Part shown: positions 27,507-35,551 of the stretch, piece after piece
Layout of the letters: each line of letters opens with the position of its first letter
Numbering within the stretch: the stretch's first letter is position 1
DNA from: Actinomycetales bacterium
GTDB lineage: Bacteria > Actinomycetota > Actinomycetes > Actinomycetales > Dermatophilaceae
NCBI GenBank assembly: GCA_016711095.1
Contig: JADJTP010000003.1
Span: 558,001-622,000 of the forward strand
Length of the DNA: 64,000 nt
Direction: 5' to 3'
Notes under the pieces: generated by a model
Database searches by the model: none
Seen by the model: only the letters and a program-made list of their open reading frames with translations
What the model was told of the DNA's origin: nothing
Made by a program: the position numbers and the translations under genes

Positions 27507-28273
27507 GCACGCTGGGCGACGGCTGGCGGTTGTCGGTCGGCACCCTCACCGCCATACCGGTACGCCCGCCACGCCGAGTCGACCGGGCCGTCGCGCAGTG
27601 GGCGATGCTCCTGGCCCCGATCGCGACCTTGCCCTTCGCGCTGCTGCCGCTGCTCGCGCATGCCCTCGTCGCCCGAGCCGGTATGCCGCCCTCGCTCGCC
27701 GCCGCCCTCGTCGTGGCCGCCCTCGCGGTGGGCTCCCGTGGCCTGCACCTGGACGGGTTGGCCGACACCGCAGATGGCTTCGCTGCGTCCTATGACCGGG
27801 AGCGGGCCTTGACGGTCATGCGCGTCGGCAACGTCGGGCCGACCGGGGTTGCTGCCGTCGTGCTCGTCCTGCTCGTTCAGACCGCAGCCCTGTCGGCGCT
27901 TGTGACGAGTTGGGGTGGCGCGGTCGTGGCAGCGGTCGCGGTGGTTGGCTCGCGGCACACGCTCGCGTGGCTGTGCGCGCGATGGTTCCGAGCGGCCCGC
28001 AGCCAGGGCCTGGGCGCGACGGTGGCGGGCAGTGTCGCTACGGGCTGGCTCATCGCCGGTGCCGCGCTTCTGCTCGCCGTGACGTGGTGGATCGGGGCTC
28101 TGGCTGGCGGGTTGGGCGTGGCGGCCGCGGCAGCCCTGCTCGCCGGGGTCGCGGCTGCGCTCGTTGTGGCGCGCCGCGCGCAGCTCAGAATCGGGGGGAT
28201 CACCGGCGACATCCTCGGCGCGGGGGTCGAAGTGGGGCTGGCTGCGGCGTTGACCGTTGCGGCCTGTTTCTGA
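27503..28273 (+). CDS. cobS: Adenosylcobinamide-GDP ribazoletransferase (cobalamin synthase)
   Basis: A 256-residue integral membrane enzyme that joins AdoCbi-GDP with alpha-ribazole to finish the B12 nucleotide loop. The acidic signature 'GLHLDGLADTADGFAASYDRERALTVMRVGNVG' and the C-terminal 'GGITGDILGAGVEVG' are diagnostic. Five to six hydrophobic segments follow the catalytic loop. With cobT and cobU it makes a complete lower-ligand assembly set. Imperfect GGTGG(CC) repeats occupy the 90 bases after its stop. Confidence 0.96.
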   Translation: MSTLGDGWRLSVGTLTAIPVRPPRRVDRAVAQWAMLLAPIATLPFALLPLLAHALVARAGMPPSLAAALVVAALAVGSRGLHLDGLADTADGFAASYDRERALTVMRVGNVGPTGVAAVVLVLLVQTAALSALVTSWGGAVVAAVAVVGSRHTLAWLCARWFRAARSQGLGATVAGSVATGWLIAGAALLLAVTWWIGALAGGLGVAAAAALLAGVAAALVVARRAQLRIGGITGDILGAGVEVGLAAALTVAACF

Positions 28274-28375
28274 CCGAGGTGGTCCGAGCGGTCCAAGGTG
28301 GCCTCAGGTGGCCCTCGGTGGACCTCGGTGGCCGGCGGCGGCCCTCGGCGGCCGTCTCGTGGCAGAGTGGCCAGC

Positions 28376-29119
28376 GTGTACGTGCCCGCCCACTTCGCGA
28401 TGACCGACGAGCAGATCCATCACATCCTCACGACGATGGGGGTCGCGCAGTTGATCACCCATCACCCGGCTGAGGGTCTGACCGCCACACCGGTGCCGTT
28501 CCTCTTCGAGCCACCTAGCGGCCCGCAGGGCGAGCCGGGCGAGCCGGGCCCGTCGGGCGAGCCGGGCGTGCCCGGGGGACACGGAGAGCACGGCTCGTTG
28601 CTCGGGCACCTGGCCCGCAACAACACCCAGTGGAGCTTGCCGACGACCAGCGAAGCCTTGGTGATCATCGATGCGGGCGATCATTACGTCAGCCCGAGCT
28701 GGCTGCCGTCGTCGGCCGACCACGGCAAGACCGTGCCGACCTGGGACTACGTCACGGTCCACGTCCACGGCGAGCTGATCGCTCATGACGACCCCGGCTG
28801 GACCCGTGAGCTCGTCACCCGACTCACCGAGCGGCACGAACGGGCACTGTCTCCGGGGTGGTCAGTGCAGGACGCGGCGCCCGGATACATCGAGGCGATG
28901 GTGCGTGCCATCGTCGGAATCGAAGTGCGCATCACCCGGGTCGTCGGTAAGGCGAAAATGGCCCAGAACAAGACTCCAGCCGACGTCGCCGCTCTCGCCG
29001 ATATCGTTGCCGCCCAAGGTGATACGCCCGGGGAACGTTGGTTGCGCGAGGTGTCGCTGCCGGCCGCGCAGGGCCGCGCCGCCCTGCTCACCGAGGTCGC
29101 GGCCCGCCGCCGGCGCTGA
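28376..29119 (+). CDS. PaiB-like FMN-binding protein with collagen-like insert
   Basis: A 247-residue protein of the PaiB/Pai2 family of FMN-binding split-barrel proteins: 'VYVPAHFAMTDEQIHHILTTMGVAQLITHHP', 'LLGHLARNNTQW', 'YVSPSWLPSS' and 'WDYVTVHVHGEL'. In Bacillus, Pai2 acts as a negative regulator of protease and sporulation genes; biochemical activity is uncertain. The unusual feature is an insert at about residues 45-69. There, eight Gly-X-Y triplets (GPQ, GEP, GEP, GPS, GEP, GVP, GGH, GEH) separate 'FLFEPPS' from 'LLGHLARNN'. The GTG at 28376 opens with the family N-terminus. It may be coupled to nothing; cobS ends 103 bases upstream. Confidence 0.85.
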   Translation: MYVPAHFAMTDEQIHHILTTMGVAQLITHHPAEGLTATPVPFLFEPPSGPQGEPGEPGPSGEPGVPGGHGEHGSLLGHLARNNTQWSLPTTSEALVIIDAGDHYVSPSWLPSSADHGKTVPTWDYVTVHVHGELIAHDDPGWTRELVTRLTERHERALSPGWSVQDAAPGYIEAMVRAIVGIEVRITRVVGKAKMAQNKTPADVAALADIVAAQGDTPGERWLREVSLPAAQGRAALLTEVAARRRR

Positions 29120-29183
29120 GCGGCTGCCGGACCTGAGTCGGCGTCGGAACTGAGCCGGCGTCGGCCTGACGGCTGTTCGAGGG

Positions 29184-30794
29184 TCAGCGAAGCATGCCCC
29201 GCAGGGTGTCGATCGTGTCGGCCTCGGCGATCGGCTTGTCTTCCCGATAGCCCTTGACCCGAGCGAACCGCAGCGCGACCCCGCCCGGATAGCGCGTCGA
29301 ACGCTGCACCCCGTCGAGGGCGATCTCCACTACGAGCACTGGCGGCACGTGGACGGCATACCTGGTCCGTCGGCTCTCCAGCTCGAGCAGCCGCGCGCTC
29401 TGCCACCGCAAGGTCTCGTCGGTGAGCCCCTTGAACGTCTTGCCGACCATGACGAACGCTCCGGGCTCCCCGAGCGGCACCGCCGGGTCGCGCGCGCCGA
29501 GATGGAGGTTGGACAACCAGCCGGTTCGCCGCCCGGACCCCCATTCGGCGGCGAGGACGACGAGATCGACGGTGTGCACCGGCTTGACCTTGAGCCACTG
29601 GCGACCGCGGCGGCCGGCGGCATACCGGGAATCGAGTGCCTTGACGAGCACCCCCTCGTGACCGCGGGCCAGTGCGTCGGCCGCGAACGAGCTCGCCTGC
29701 TGCGGGTCGGCCGTCTCGACGGCCGGTATGCCGTGCTCGCCCACCACCGCGCGCAGCCGCTCGCGCCTGACCGACAGGGGGGCGTCGAGCAGGTCAGCGC
29801 CGTCGGCGTGCAGGATGTCGAAGAACCAGGGCCGGAGCAGGTCGGTGCGGCCGAGCGACCCGAACCGGCTCATCGTGTCCTGGAACGGCCGGGGCGCGCC
29901 GTCCTCATCAAGCATGAGGGTCTCGCCGTCCAGGATGAGCGGGCCGCCGGGGAATCCGGCGACGATCTGTGCGAGCTCGGGCATCCGGTCGGTGATGTCG
30001 GCGAGGGTGCGGCTGAAGACCCGCACCTCGCTGCCCGGCCCTCCGAAGCGGTGCACCTGGATTCGAGCCCCGTCGAGCTTGACCTCGACCGACACCGGCG
30101 CCGGCCCGAGCGCGATCACCGCCTCGGCTGCGCCGGAAGCGGTGGCAGCGAGCATCGGCTGCACCGGCACCCCGACCGTCAGACCGACCGCGTCGAGGTC
30201 GGCGCCGCTCACCGCGAGGTATGCCGTGCGGCCGAGGCTCCCGGAGAGCATCGCGGCCCGGCGCACCTGCTCGGTGGGCCGGCCCGCAGCGGCGGCGACC
30301 GCGTCGGCGAGCACCCCCTCCAGCGCTCCGATGCGTACCTCGCCCAACAGCGCGCCACCCAGGTGGCGCTGCTCGTCGGCGGTGGCCCGAGCGAGCAGGT
30401 CGTGCAGGGTGGCCGTCCGGCGGCTGGCCGAACCCTCCCCGGAATGCTGTGCCAGTTCTGTGATGGCGGCGTCGACGTCGGTGATCGACAACCTCGGCCG
30501 GGCGGCGGGCGCGACCTCGCGGGCCGCAGCGTCGGCGACACTGCGCCAGCCGACCCCCGTTCGACCCTGGCGCAGGCGCCCGGTAAGCAAGCCGACAGCC
30601 GCCTCGACCTCTCCTGGGTCCAGCCCCTTGAGCAGTTCGGCCAGCGCAGCGATCTTCGCGGTTCTCGACGAGGTCCCGGCAACCGCGGCGGCGGTCGCCA
30701 CGAGCCGGGCCAAGGTCGGTGCTGGCTCGGGCGTCCCGTCGGCTGGCGCCGAGACTGTTACCGGAACAGGCTCCGCGGGTGGCTCGGGCGGCAT
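29184..30794 (-). CDS. ATP-dependent DNA ligase
   Basis: A 536-residue ATP-type ligase resembling mycobacterial LigB. It has an N-terminal helical DNA-binding domain (about 1-215), adenylation domain with nucleophile Lys239 in 'EVKLDGARIQVHR', motif IV 'HEGVLVK' and motif V 'WLKVKP', and a C-terminal OB domain. It seals DNA nicks using ATP and would supplement the NAD-dependent LigA. The start is uncertain between the ATG at 30794 (used) and a GTG at 30827; neither has a strong ribosome site. It lies directly downstream of csoR on the same strand, so it may share the copper-responsive promoter. No nuclease, polymerase or Ku gene accompanies it. Confidence 0.93.
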   Translation of the reverse strand: MPPEPPAEPVPVTVSAPADGTPEPAPTLARLVATAAAVAGTSSRTAKIAALAELLKGLDPGEVEAAVGLLTGRLRQGRTGVGWRSVADAAAREVAPAARPRLSITDVDAAITELAQHSGEGSASRRTATLHDLLARATADEQRHLGGALLGEVRIGALEGVLADAVAAAAGRPTEQVRRAAMLSGSLGRTAYLAVSGADLDAVGLTVGVPVQPMLAATASGAAEAVIALGPAPVSVEVKLDGARIQVHRFGGPGSEVRVFSRTLADITDRMPELAQIVAGFPGGPLILDGETLMLDEDGAPRPFQDTMSRFGSLGRTDLLRPWFFDILHADGADLLDAPLSVRRERLRAVVGEHGIPAVETADPQQASSFAADALARGHEGVLVKALDSRYAAGRRGRQWLKVKPVHTVDLVVLAAEWGSGRRTGWLSNLHLGARDPAVPLGEPGAFVMVGKTFKGLTDETLRWQSARLLELESRRTRYAVHVPPVLVVEIALDGVQRSTRYPGGVALRFARVKGYREDKPIAEADTIDTLRGMLR

Positions 30795-30845
30795 ACCGGC
30801 AGGGTAGTGGCGCCGACCGACAGCCACGTCCGGCCCTCGGTCGGC

Positions 30846-31127
30846 TCAGCTGCGCACGAGCCGGGCGATCGCCGCGGACGCCTCCTTGAGTTTGTCGTCC
30901 TGCTCCTGCCCGCCGGCGCGGGCCGCCGCTACGAGGCAGTGCGCCATGTGGTCATCGAGCAGCCCGAGCGCAACGGATTGCAGGGCCCGGGTCGCCGCGG
31001 AGAGCTGAGTGAGCACATCGATGCAGTAGGTGTCCTCCTCGACCATCCGCGAGATTCCTCGCACCTGCCCCTCGATTCGGCGTAGCCGCCTGAGATGGTC
31101 GTCCTTGCGCTCGCCGTAGCCGTGCAT
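30846..31127 (-). CDS. csoR: CsoR-family copper-sensing repressor
   Basis: A 93-residue four-helix repressor of the CsoR/RcnR class. The Cu(I) ligands of CsoR are all present: Cys35 in 'YCIDVL', His60 and Cys64 in 'DDHMAHC'. The N-terminal 'RLRRIEGQVRGISRMVEED' is the DNA-facing helix region. I chose the ATG at 31127, preceded by GGAGG; the longer frame would run through the operator at 31166. Copper would relieve repression, but no copper ATPase or chaperone is adjacent; the downstream gene is a DNA ligase. Confidence 0.92.
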   Translation of the reverse strand: MHGYGERKDDHLRRLRRIEGQVRGISRMVEEDTYCIDVLTQLSAATRALQSVALGLLDDHMAHCLVAAARAGGQEQDDKLKEASAAIARLVRS

Positions 31128-31165
31128 CCCGCCTCCGTAGCTCGCCCCGTCGGGGTCTGACTCTG

Positions 31166-31182
31166 ATACCCCCATAGGGTAT
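31166..31182 (-). promoter_or_regulatory. CsoR operator
   Basis: ATACCC-CCATA-GGGTAT is a perfect 6-bp inverted repeat with the C/G-rich centre typical of CsoR operators. It lies 38-55 bases upstream of the csoR start, so autoregulation is expected. Confidence 0.85.
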
Positions 31183-31203
31183 GCCGCTTCGCGGGCCGGG
31201 CGC

Positions 31204-32184
31204 TCAGCCGCCGCGCCGGACGAGGGCGGGCACATCGGTGAGCGAACGCATCAGATCGTTGAGATGGGTGCACGTCGACGGCCCGAACAGGTTGGCCGAC
31301 ACCCGGTCTCGAAGGTCGCTGCACGGCATACCGACCAGTCGTTGAGCCGAGGCGCCGGCAACGGGACACTCCAGGTGCGGCAGCACCCGAGGGGCCGGCG
31401 CTACCGACCGGACCGTGCCGTCGAGCTCGAGAGCCGCGACGACGCCGTATTCGTGCAACACCCGCTCGTGGCCTGCGCCGTCGACGTAGGAGTCGCGGAA
31501 CATCGCGTCGACGCCGATCGTGTCGCCGTCGACGTGGGCGTCGATCCGCCGGCGCCGGGACATCCCCCACACCGGTAGGGCACCGAGGGTGTGCCAGGCA
31601 TAGGGGTCGTCGTCGGGGACCAACTCGGGGGCCGGTGGGGTGACCGGCGGCGGCGGCACGCCGGTGTCGGCGAGCACCCGTGCGGCCCGGGAGTCGGCGG
31701 CCCACCCCGCGCAGACGTCCAGGCGCCGACCCGGTTGCGGCACCATGGCGCCGGAAGCGGCGAGCGCCCGGCGCCGGGTGAAGCCTCCGACGACCATGCC
31801 CCCGGGCAGGTCGTCGAGCAGCAGGTGCAAGGCCGAGCCCGTTTCGACATCGTCGTTCAACTCACGCCACAGCGCCGAGCGCCAGCCGACGAGCGCCTGG
31901 CGACCGATGAGGCGCGCTGCTGCGGGCCGCTGCGGGAAACACCGCAACGCCGTGACCACACCGTCCGTGACCGTGAGGGCGAGCAACGCCCGGTCGATGA
32001 CCTCAGACTCGCCGCCGGCACCGGTCTGCACGTCCCGAGCCCGGCCGTGCACCTCGATCGGCCCGTCCGGCCCGTCCGGGCGGGTGAGGTCCAGGCTCGT
32101 GGTCCGGCGCACTCCCGTGGGGGCACGCGGCGGCGACCCGGGCAGTGGCCCGGGAAGGCCGTTGTGCGCATGCGTCTCGCTCAC
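31204..32184 (-). CDS. DUF2889 family protein
   Basis: A protein of about 326 residues whose C-terminus 'GMPCSDLRDRVSANLFGPSTCTHLNDLMRSLTDVPAL' is the diagnostic end of DUF2889. The N-terminal half includes 'RTTSLDLTRPDG', also seen in this family, and 'RALLALTVTDGVV'. Family function is unknown; it has been noted near metabolism and dehydrogenase genes. The start is uncertain among tandem GTG codons at 32184/32187 and a GTG at 32226. A large perfect hairpin lies 60 bases upstream of the start. The csoR operator is in the gap downstream. Confidence 0.8.
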   Translation of the reverse strand: MSETHAHNGLPGPLPGSPPRAPTGVRRTTSLDLTRPDGPDGPIEVHGRARDVQTGAGGESEVIDRALLALTVTDGVVTALRCFPQRPAAARLIGRQALVGWRSALWRELNDDVETGSALHLLLDDLPGGMVVGGFTRRRALAASGAMVPQPGRRLDVCAGWAADSRAARVLADTGVPPPPVTPPAPELVPDDDPYAWHTLGALPVWGMSRRRRIDAHVDGDTIGVDAMFRDSYVDGAGHERVLHEYGVVAALELDGTVRSVAPAPRVLPHLECPVAGASAQRLVGMPCSDLRDRVSANLFGPSTCTHLNDLMRSLTDVPALVRRGG

Positions 32185-32243
32185 CACCCAGACACCGTAT
32201 GCCGTGCCGACGGCCAGCGCGCACACCCCATCCCACCCCCCGT

Positions 32244-32313
32244 CACAAGATCCTGGACCTTGTGTTGGGTCAAGGACGTGTCACGGATCCAAGACAAGGT
32301 CCAGGATCTTGTG
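32244..32313. repeat. Perfect 20-bp inverted repeat (large hairpin)
   Basis: CACAAGATCCTGGACCTTGT (32244-32263) is perfectly complementary to 32294-32313. The stem extends inward by four further pairs after one mismatch, leaving a loop of about 20 bases. It lies between the divergent DUF2889 and ArsR-operon genes, where no transcript is expected to end. It could be a protein-binding site, a small mobile relic or a bidirectional terminator. Confidence 0.85.
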
Positions 32314-32630
32314 GGGGGGGGGGGCGGGAGCGGGGGCACCCCAGGGGCGTCCCCCATGCCAGCGCGGCAAGGTGACCTGGCGCGGCTGCGGCAGCCGTCA
32401 TGACGCGGCGGCCCCGCAGCGATGCGTATGCCGGCGGCCCCAGCAACGGGGCGCCGGTGCGCCACAGACCCGGGGGGGGGGTCGGGGCGGGCCCGCGAAG
32501 CGGGTCCGGGGCGGGGTCACACCCTGCACGCTCGCACAACACTCAGGGGACATGCAGCGCTCGCTCCTGGCATACTTGACGGATTCTTCATGTCGTCATC
32601 TCGTAAGGGTGCACCCGAAGGGGGTCTGCA
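32314..32630. other. Gene-free region with long G tracts upstream of the hydrogenase-like operon
   Basis: No credible gene. The hairpin's right edge runs into a 12-G tract (32313-32324), and a second tract of about 10 Gs lies at 32472-32481, followed by GGGCGGGCCCGCGAAGCGGG. TTGACG at about 32576 is a possible -35 for the operon that starts at 32631; no clear -10 is visible. Confidence 0.5.
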
Positions 32631-32990
32631 GTGCCCGTGCCGCTCGCCGAAGCCAAGGCCGAGCTCTTCCGCACCCTCGGCCACCCCGTGCGAATCCGGG
32701 TCCTCGAACTGCTCTCCGAGCGCGACCATGCCGTCCACGAGCTGCTCGCCGAGATCGCTCTCGAGCCCAGTCGGCTGTCCCAACAGCTTGCCGTGCTGCG
32801 GCGCACCGGGCTGGTCCGCCAGCACCGGGCCGGCGGTGAGGTGCTCTATTCGATCGTCGTCCCCGCCACGATCGACCTGTTGCGCGCCGGCCGGACTGTC
32901 TTGCGTCAGGTCCTCGCCGATCAGGACCAGCTCGCCCACGAGCTGGACCCACCACCCCCGTCCAGCGCACCGAGCGGGCCGACCCGATGA
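32631..32990 (+). CDS. ArsR-family regulator heading the hydrogenase-like operon (Rv0081-like)
   Basis: A 119-residue winged-helix protein: 'AKAELFRTLGHPVRIRVLELLSERDHAVHELL', then the recognition region 'LEPSRLSQQLAVLRRTGLVRQHRAGGEVLYSI'. It resembles Rv0081 of M. tuberculosis, a hypoxia-linked regulator encoded at the head of the same gene order. No metal-binding cysteines are present, so it does not look like an arsenite sensor. GGGGG lies before the GTG start. Its stop overlaps the ATG of the next gene (ATGA). Confidence 0.85.
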   Translation: MPVPLAEAKAELFRTLGHPVRIRVLELLSERDHAVHELLAEIALEPSRLSQQLAVLRRTGLVRQHRAGGEVLYSIVVPATIDLLRAGRTVLRQVLADQDQLAHELDPPPPSSAPSGPTR

Positions 32991-33544
32991 ACCCTGTCGA
33001 GCTGTGGGGGCTTATTCGCCGGACGGGGCGAATCGCGCAGCCGGCTCCCGCGCGGACGACCTCGCCGGACACCGCCGGTGACTCAGCCGGCGACAAGGCC
33101 GGCAACACAACCAAAGACCCAGCCGCTGATTCAGCAGGCCAAGACCTCTCCGTGCTCGCCGGCAGCGTTCAGGTCCGTCACGTCGATTGCGGCTCCTGCA
33201 ACGGCTGTGAGATCGAGATCGGCGCAGCCTTCGGCCCCGTCTACGACGCCGAGCGCTACGGCGCGCGCCTGGTTGCCTCGCCCCGGCACGCGGACGTGCT
33301 CGTCGTGACGGGAGTGGTCACCCGCAACATGGCCAGACCGCTCGTGCGCACTGTCGAGGCCACCCCACGCCCCCGGGTCGTTGTCGCGGTCGGCGACTGC
33401 GCCGCCGGACACAGCGTGTATGCCGCCGGCTATGCCGTGGACGGCTCGGTCGCCGACCATGTCGAGGTCGACCTCGTCGTGCCCGGCTGCCCACCCTCCC
33501 CCGACCAGATCATCGAGGCCCTGCGCCGGGTGACTCGCCGATGA
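32987..33544 (+). CDS. NuoB/HycG-like Fe-S subunit of the hydrogenase-like complex
   Basis: A 185-residue small subunit. The [4Fe-4S] ligand pattern is 'HVDCGSCNGCEIE' (Cys68, 71, 74), Cys138 in 'GDCAAG' and Cys168 in 'PGCPPSP'. It is the electron-carrying subunit on the cytoplasmic face, like NuoB or HycG/HyfI. An unusual low-complexity stretch (residues 20-55, rich in Thr, Asp and Ala) precedes the domain. It corresponds in position to Rv0082. Four-base overlaps on both sides imply coupled translation. Confidence 0.9.
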   Translation: MNPVELWGLIRRTGRIAQPAPARTTSPDTAGDSAGDKAGNTTKDPAADSAGQDLSVLAGSVQVRHVDCGSCNGCEIEIGAAFGPVYDAERYGARLVASPRHADVLVVTGVVTRNMARPLVRTVEATPRPRVVVAVGDCAAGHSVYAAGYAVDGSVADHVEVDLVVPGCPPSPDQIIEALRRVTRR

Positions 33545-35551
33545 CGGTCGTGGACATCGGGCTTGGACTGGTGTTGGCCCTCGCCGGCGTCACCGTGATC
33601 GCCGCCCTGGTCGTCGGCGATCAGCGTCGCTCCGCCGTCGCCGGCACCCTCAGCGCCACCCTCGGGCTCACCGCGGCGGTCACCGGTCTCGCGGCCCTCG
33701 CAGGCACGACCGGAACGCTCGCCCTCGGGATCGGCCTGCCCGGACAACCAGCACTGCTACTGGCCCCAGACCGCCTGGGCGGGCTCTTCCTCGCGATCGT
33801 CGGGTGCGTGAGCGCGCTCGCGGCGTGGTTCGGCGTCGGCTACGCCCGCGGCGCGTCGGCGACGCGCGTCTCGTGGACGGCATACCCGGTCTTCGTCCTC
33901 GGGATGGTCCTGGTGCCTGCCTCCGCGGACGCCCTCGGCTTCCTGCTCGGCTGGGAGCTCATGGCGATCAGCTCGACGGTCCTGCTGGCGGCCGACCACG
34001 CCACCGGCCCCCGGGTGCGCTCGGCGGTCCTCTGGTATGCCGCGATGACGCACCTGAGCTTCGTCCTGTTGCTGGCCGGATTCGCGGTTCTGGCAACGCA
34101 TTCCGGATCGTTGAGCTTCATCGCCATGGCAGCCGCACCACCGACCGGGGCGACGGCCGCGGTGGCCTTCGTCCTGCTCGTCGGCGGTTTCGCGACCAAG
34201 GCGGGCTTGGTCCCCGTGCACGTCTGGCTGCCGCGAGCCCACCCCGAGGCACCAAGCCATGTGTCGGCCGTGATGAGCGCCGCGATGGTCAAGATGGGCG
34301 TGTACGGCCTGCTGCTGCTCGTCACCCGGCTGCTGCCCGAGGGGCCGGCCTGGTGGGGTATCGGACTACTTGCACTCGGTGCGCCGTCGGCGCTCTACGG
34401 CATCCTGCAGGCGTCGGTCACCTCCGACCTCAAGCGACTGCTCGCGTATTCGACGACCGAGAATGTCGGGCTCATCGTCACGGCCATCGCCGTGGCGATG
34501 CTGCTGGGCGGCGACGAACAACGCGCTGTGGCCGATGTCGCGCTCGTTGCCGCGCTCCTGCTCACCGTGAGCCACTCGGCCTTCAAGACCGTCCTGTTCC
34601 TCAGCGCCGGAGCCATCGTGCACGGCACCGGCGAGCGCGACCTCGACCGGCTCGGCGGGCTGAGCCGCACGATGCCCGTGACCAGCGCCGCCCTCGGCGT
34701 CGGCGGTCTCGCCGCGGCCGCACTGCCGATCTCGTCGGGTTTCGTCGCCGAGTGGGTGCTGCTGCAGTCACTCGTGCACGGCAATACCCGAGGTCCTGAC
34801 GCGGACCGCCTCGTCGCCGTCGCGCTGCCCGTTACCGTCTCGATCGTCGCCCTCACGGCCGGCCTGGCCCTGCTCACCTTCGTCAAGGTCGTCGGTATCG
34901 CCGCGCTGGCCCGGCCCCGCTCGATCGGGGCAGCGCAGGCCCACGAGGGCAGCCGCGCGATGACCTTGGCACTCGGCGCCGCCGCACTCGCCGTGCTCTC
35001 CCCTCGGCCTGCTGCCTGGAGTTGTCGCGGCCGCCGCGGCGTCGGCCGTGGGGGCCGAAGGCGTCGCCTCGGTCGGCCTGGGCGGGGTCGCCCTACCGGC
35101 GGTGAACGCCCTGCTCGACCCGACGTCGCTCGCGGTGCTCGGCGGCGTGTGCACCCTGTCGGTCCTGCTTGTGACCGCCCGCTTCCGGTCTCGTCATCCC
35201 CGGCGTACCGTGCCGTTGCCGTGGGGATGCGGCGGCAGTCGGGTCGACCCGCGGATGCAATACACCGCCACCTCCTTCGCCGAGCCTCTCGTTCGCGTCT
35301 TCGACAATGCGCTGCGCCCGGCCACGGACGTGCACGTCACCCCGGCCGAGGAGTCGCGCTATCTCGTGCAGGCCATCGCCTATCGCCAACAGGTCGTCGA
35401 TCGCATCGAAACCCGCGGTTACCAGCCCCTGCTCGCGGCCCTCGACGCCTTCGCCGACAAGGCCCGCGCCCTGCAGAACGGCAGCATGGTGCGGTATCTC
35501 GGCTACTCCTTCGCCGCCCTCGTCGTCGTCCTGCTGGTGGTGACCTGGTGA
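33541..35551 (+). pseudogene. HyfB/NuoL-like membrane subunit, frameshifted near codon 487
   Basis: The frame from the ATG at 33541 encodes a proton-antiporter-like subunit ('GWELMAISSTVLLAADHATG', 'GGFATKAGLVPVHVWLPRAHPEAPSHVSAVMSA', 'YSTTENVGL'), with about 13 membrane segments. It then becomes nonsense after about 35000. The expected C-terminus ('PWGCGGSRVDPRMQYTATSFAEPLVRVF...YLGYSFAALVVVLLVVTW') continues in the +1 frame and ends at 35551, overlapping the next start. Sequence resumes as 'LGLLPGVV', so a single extra base, probably in CTCTCCCCTCGG near 34996-35007, explains the break. It matches Rv0083 by position. Sequencing error, true inactivation or recoding cannot be told apart here. 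Confidence 0.8.

Noticed and set aside
28279..28365. GGTGGCC/GGTGGACC-rich stretch after cobS as an extended gene start for the PaiB-like protein
   Set aside because: It translates to low-complexity sequence; the family N-terminus begins at the GTG at 28376.
29349..31085. 578-residue plus-strand frame over the DNA ligase and csoR
   Set aside because: It runs antisense through two genes with catalytic residues in place, and its composition is that of a shadow frame.
32631..32990. Arsenite- or metal-sensing ArsR
   Set aside because: No cysteine pair is present at the usual metal sites; context and sequence point to the Rv0081 type.
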